Source: Alloalcanivorax venustensis ISO4 | Lineage (GTDB): Bacteria > Pseudomonadota > Gammaproteobacteria > Pseudomonadales > Alcanivoracaceae | Assembly (NCBI RefSeq): GCF_015356855.1 | Contig: NZ_ARXR01000002.1 | Span: 62,001 to 126,000, forward strand | Reading direction: 5' to 3' | Length of the DNA: 64,000 nt | In this document: one piece after another, positions 61,315 to 64,000 of the stretch | Layout of the letters: each line of letters opens with the position of its first letter | How positions within the stretch are numbered: the stretch's first letter is position 1 | Made by a program: the position numbers and the translations under genes | The notes under the pieces: model-generated | Told to the model about the DNA's origin: nothing | The model's database searches: none | What the model saw: only the letters and a program-made list of their open reading frames with translations

Positions 61315-62022
61315 ATGAACGCCGGCGAGCAACTGCAAAATCATCTGGAACGTTTCTTCGCGCTGCGCCAGCACGGCGATGATGCGCTGTTCCTGGCCCG
61401 CCTGGGCCGGGTGCAGGCGTTCCAGCGCCAGCGCCTGATGGACACCCACCAGGCGTTGCTCGAGGACCCGGCGCTGCGCCCCGGCGTCACCTTCCTGCTC
61501 GACGACGTCTACGGCGGCCGCGACCTGCTGCCGGTGGCGCGCGAGATCCGTCGCGCCCTGCCCAAGGCCATGCGCCTGCTGCCGGAAAAAGTGATGGCCA
61601 CCTCCGCCGACGCGCTGGAAGCGGCGATCATCACCCAGGAGCTGGACGAAGCCCTGGTCGGCGTGCTCGGCGAGCGCCTCGATTTGCCGCTGGACGACCA
61701 CGCCTACGGCGAGGGCTACCGGGCCGCCGGCCACCCCGAACAGCGCCGCCGGCAACTCCAACTGGTGGCCGGTTTAGGGCATCATATCGACCGCTACGTG
61801 CGCTCGCGGATGGTCCAGACCACCTTCCGGCTGGTGCGCCGCCCGGCCCATGCGGCGGGCTTCGCGAACCTGTATGATTTCATGGATCGCAGTTTCCGAG
61901 TGATGAAACCGGTACCCAGCGTGGGCCGCCTTCTCGAGCGCATCGCCGCCCGAGAAACGCGCATCATGGACCGGCTGTTCGACCGGCATCCCGCTCCCTT
62001 CAAGGACGTCCCCAATGAGTAA
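61315..62022 (+). CDS. Conserved protein of unknown function upstream of ubiE
   Basis: The 235-residue, Arg/Leu/Ala-rich, apparently soluble protein has [20 protein letters not shown] and [20 protein letters not shown] near the start, and [24 protein letters not shown] near the end. It is predicted mostly helical. I do not recognise a defined function; the N-terminus recalls proteins with an FF-type helical motif. GGAGGA precedes ATG 61315. It overlaps ubiE by 8 bases, so it is probably co-translated with the ubiquinone genes. Confidence 0.75.
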   Translation: MNAGEQLQNHLERFFALRQHGDDALFLARLGRVQAFQRQRLMDTHQALLEDPALRPGVTFLLDDVYGGRDLLPVAREIRRALPKAMRLLPEKVMATSADALEAAIITQELDEALVGVLGERLDLPLDDHAYGEGYRAAGHPEQRRRQLQLVAGLGHHIDRYVRSRMVQTTFRLVRRPAHAAGFANLYDFMDRSFRVMKPVPSVGRLLERIAARETRIMDRLFDRHPAPFKDVPNE

Positions 62023-62773
62023 CAACGACGACAACAAGGTCACCCACTTCGGCTATCAGCAAGTGCCGTGGCAGGAGAAACAGCAGCGGGTGGCGGGCGT
62101 GTTCCGGTCGGTGGCGGCCAAGTACGACGTCATGAACGACCTGATCTCCATGGGCAGCCACCGGGTGCTCAAGCGCATGACCCTGGAGCTGGCCGGCGTG
62201 CGCCCCGGCCACAGGGTGCTGGATCTGGCCGGCGGCACCGGCGATCTGGCGATCAAGTTTTCCCGGCTGGTGGGCGACACCGGCCAGGTGGTGCTGGCCG
62301 ACATCAACGACGCCATGCTGTCGGTGGGCCGCGACCGCCTGATCGACGCCGGTTGCGGCCACAATACCCAGGTCGCCCAGGTCAACGGCGAGTGCCTGCC
62401 GTTCGAGGACAACAGCTTCAATTGCATCACCATCGCCTTCGGCCTGCGCAACATCACCGATAAGGACGCCGCCCTGCGCTCCATGCTGCGGGTGCTCAAG
62501 CCCGGCGGCCGGCTGCTGGTGCTGGAGTTTTCCCACCCGGTGCACAAGCCGCTGTCCAAGCTTTACGACCTCTACTCCTTCGCGGTCTGGCCGCGGCTGG
62601 GCAAGCTGGTGGTCAACGATTCCGAAAGCTACCGCTATCTCGCCGAATCGATCCGCATGCACCCGGATCAGGACACCCTGAAGGGCATGATGACCGAAGC
62701 CGGTTTTCAGCGTAGCGAATACTTCAACATGCTGGGCGGCATCGTCGCCCTGCACCGGGGGTTCAAGGTCTGA
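62015..62773 (+). CDS. ubiE: Ubiquinone/menaquinone C-methyltransferase UbiE
   Basis: UbiE methylates the C-2 position of the benzoquinol ring in ubiquinone synthesis. The 252-residue protein has [18 protein letters not shown] (about 29-46), the SAM loop [19 protein letters not shown], the family [21 protein letters not shown], and LVLEFSHP. Neighbours ubiJ and ubiB follow with one-base overlaps, the standard operon. Confidence 0.97.
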   Translation: MSNNDDNKVTHFGYQQVPWQEKQQRVAGVFRSVAAKYDVMNDLISMGSHRVLKRMTLELAGVRPGHRVLDLAGGTGDLAIKFSRLVGDTGQVVLADINDAMLSVGRDRLIDAGCGHNTQVAQVNGECLPFEDNSFNCITIAFGLRNITDKDAALRSMLRVLKPGGRLLVLEFSHPVHKPLSKLYDLYSFAVWPRLGKLVVNDSESYRYLAESIRMHPDQDTLKGMMTEAGFQRSEYFNMLGGIVALHRGFKV

Positions 62774-63399
62774 TGCGCGAGCCCGGTCTTATTTCCACCA
62801 CCGCCATTGCCAGCGTGGAGCGCGCCATCAACGCGGCGCTGCGCTCCGATCCGGCCACCGCCGCGCGGCTCAGCCGCCACGCCGGCCGTCTGCTGGCGGT
62901 GCATCTGACGTTGCCGCCGCTGCGCCTCTATGCGCTGATCGTCGAGGAGGGCGTGGAGCTCTACCTGCGCAGTGACGCCGAGCCGGACGTGAGCGTCACC
63001 GGCAACCCGGTGGATCTGGCCGCCCTGCTGCTCGACTGGCGCCGCCAGCCCAATGTGATCGGCGGCGCCCTGCGCGTGGAAGGCAACCGGGAACTGCTGC
63101 AGGACGTGCGCGACCTGGCCGCCGACCTCGACCTGGACTGGGGCGCCCTGCTGGAACCGGTGATCGGCGGCGAGCTGGCCCAGCAGCTGGACCAGGGCGC
63201 GCGGCGCCTGTTCGGCTGGGCCCGCCAGGCGTTCGACCGCCTCGGCCACCAGATGGGTGACTACATCGGCGGCGAGTCCGGCCTGCTGGCGCTGCGCCGC
63301 GACGTCTACGAGTTCTACCAGGACGTGGACGAGCTGCGCGGCGACGTGGACCGGCTGGACGCCCGGATACAACGCCTGAAAGGGAGCCCGCGCCCCTGA
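62773..63399 (+). CDS. ubiJ: Ubiquinone biosynthesis accessory factor UbiJ (SCP2)
   Basis: UbiJ has an SCP2 lipid-binding domain and helps the ubiquinone enzyme complex. The 208-residue protein has an SCP2-like beta region (about 15-110; GVELYLRSDAEPDVSVTG, GGALRVEGNRELLQDVRDL) and a C-terminal coiled coil (FYQDVDELRGDVDRLDARIQ). Start and stop overlap ubiE and ubiB by one base each (TGATG). Confidence 0.93.
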   Translation: MREPGLISTTAIASVERAINAALRSDPATAARLSRHAGRLLAVHLTLPPLRLYALIVEEGVELYLRSDAEPDVSVTGNPVDLAALLLDWRRQPNVIGGALRVEGNRELLQDVRDLAADLDLDWGALLEPVIGGELAQQLDQGARRLFGWARQAFDRLGHQMGDYIGGESGLLALRRDVYEFYQDVDELRGDVDRLDARIQRLKGSPRP

Positions 63400-64000
63400 T
63401 GCCGCCGATCAGCCGCCTGCTGGTGGTCGCCCATGTGGCGTGCCGCTACCGCCTGTTATCCCTGCTGCCGCCCCACCCGGCCCGTCCTTTTCTGGTGCTG
63501 CTGCAGTATCTGGTGCCCTCCAGCTGGCTGGGCACCGGCCAACTCACTGAGGGCGAGCGCCTGAAGCTGGCGCTGGAGCGCCTGGGCCCGATTTTCATCA
63601 AGTTCGGCCAGCTGATGGCCACCCGCCGGGACATGCTGCCACCGGAATGGACCGAGGCCCTGGCGCACCTGCAGGACCGGGTGGCGCCGTTCGACGGCGC
63701 CCAGGCCCGACGGCTGGTGGAGGCCAGCCTGCCGCGTCCGCTGGACGAGGTCTTCGAGCATTTCGACGACACGCCGCTGGCCTCCGCCTCGGTGGCCCAG
63801 GTGCACCCCGCCACCCTGCTCGACGGCGGCCAGGTGGTGGTCAAGGTGCTGCGCCCGGGCGTCGAGCAGCGCGTGGAGCGCGACCTCAAGGTGATGGGCT
63901 TCGGCGCCCGGCTGCTGGAAGCGCTGTGGGCGGACTCGCGCTACTTCCACCCGCGCAAGGTGGTGCACGACTATCAGACCGTGATCCGCGCCGAGCTGGA
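63399..64000 (+). CDS. ubiB: Ubiquinone biosynthesis kinase-like protein UbiB, N-terminal part
   Basis: UbiB is an atypical kinase/ATPase of the ABC1/ADCK family needed for ubiquinone synthesis. About 200 residues are visible before the window edge. The N-terminal helical block has LGPIFIKFGQLMATRRDMLPPEW, the KxGQ motif, followed by PLASASVAQVHPATLLDGG and VVVKVLRPG with the ATP-binding Lys. The ATG at 63399 overlaps the ubiJ stop by one base. Confidence 0.95.
   Translation, partial: MPPISRLLVVAHVACRYRLLSLLPPHPARPFLVLLQYLVPSSWLGTGQLTEGERLKLALERLGPIFIKFGQLMATRRDMLPPEWTEALAHLQDRVAPFDGAQARRLVEASLPRPLDEVFEHFDDTPLASASVAQVHPATLLDGGQVVVKVLRPGVEQRVERDLKVMGFGARLLEALWADSRYFHPRKVVHDYQTVIRAEL

Overview
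The window is 64 kb of GC-rich, tightly packed chromosomal DNA from a gammaproteobacterium. Gene order (grpE-dnaK with hrcA, recN-fur-bamE-rnfH, smpB-ssrA, pilMNOPQ-aroK-aroB-damX-gltB-gltD-hemE, priA-argS-hslVU-ubiE-ubiJ-ubiB), a Pseudomonas-like Fur and a Pseudomonas-type long LeuA suggest a marine Oceanospirillales/Pseudomonadales relative such as Alcanivorax. This placement rests on remembered synteny and was not checked by search. Almost all of the window is core genome. No prophage, integron, complete insertion sequence, CRISPR array, tRNA or rRNA was seen.

Region by region. 1-2834: heat-shock genes dnaK (cut by the window edge), grpE and hrcA on the minus strand, with sigma-32-type promoters before grpE and dnaK. 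2979-8075: recN, fur, bamE, rnfH, a sodium-dependent transporter occupying the usual place of ratA, and smpB. 8104-8959: a small membrane protein and tmRNA with its terminator. 9081-13417: a SulP transporter, mtgA, a YbaY/META lipoprotein and a class I glutamine amidotransferase. 13430-17615: leuA with a structured leader, an Lrp-type regulator, a flavodoxin-like protein and a PHA-synthase-like hydrolase. 17625-21436: two overlapping exported phosphatase lipoproteins. 21437-21963: a MITE-like nested inverted repeat and a spacer. 21964-30653: a PEBP protein, the bioBFHCD operon, a Fur-box-controlled TonB receptor and comF. 30811-34473: a ComB-like phosphatase, an acyl-CoA dehydrogenase, a pterin dehydratase, an acetoacetate-decarboxylase-like protein and a thioesterase-like protein. 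34536-34656: a candidate small RNA. 34655-49902: hemE, gltD, gltB, damX, aroB, aroK and pilQPONM, all on the minus strand. 50100-64000: ponA, maeB, rpmE, priA, argS, a SPOR protein, hslV, hslU, an unknown gene, ubiE, ubiJ and the start of ubiB.

Functional threads: protein quality control (DnaK, GrpE, HrcA, tmRNA/SmpB, HslVU); peptidoglycan and division (MtgA, PBP1A, DamX, a FtsN-like SPOR protein); type IV pilus assembly (PilMNOPQ); biosynthesis (leucine, biotin, shikimate, glutamate, haem, ubiquinone); iron (Fur, siderophore receptor); and phosphate scavenging. Many genes overlap by 1-11 bp and are probably translationally coupled.

The most interesting non-standard items are a probable free-standing small RNA between the thioesterase-like gene and hemE, a 268-bp fold-back element with nested inverted repeats, a family of long palindromic intergenic repeats, a structured leuA leader, and replacement of ratA by a transporter.
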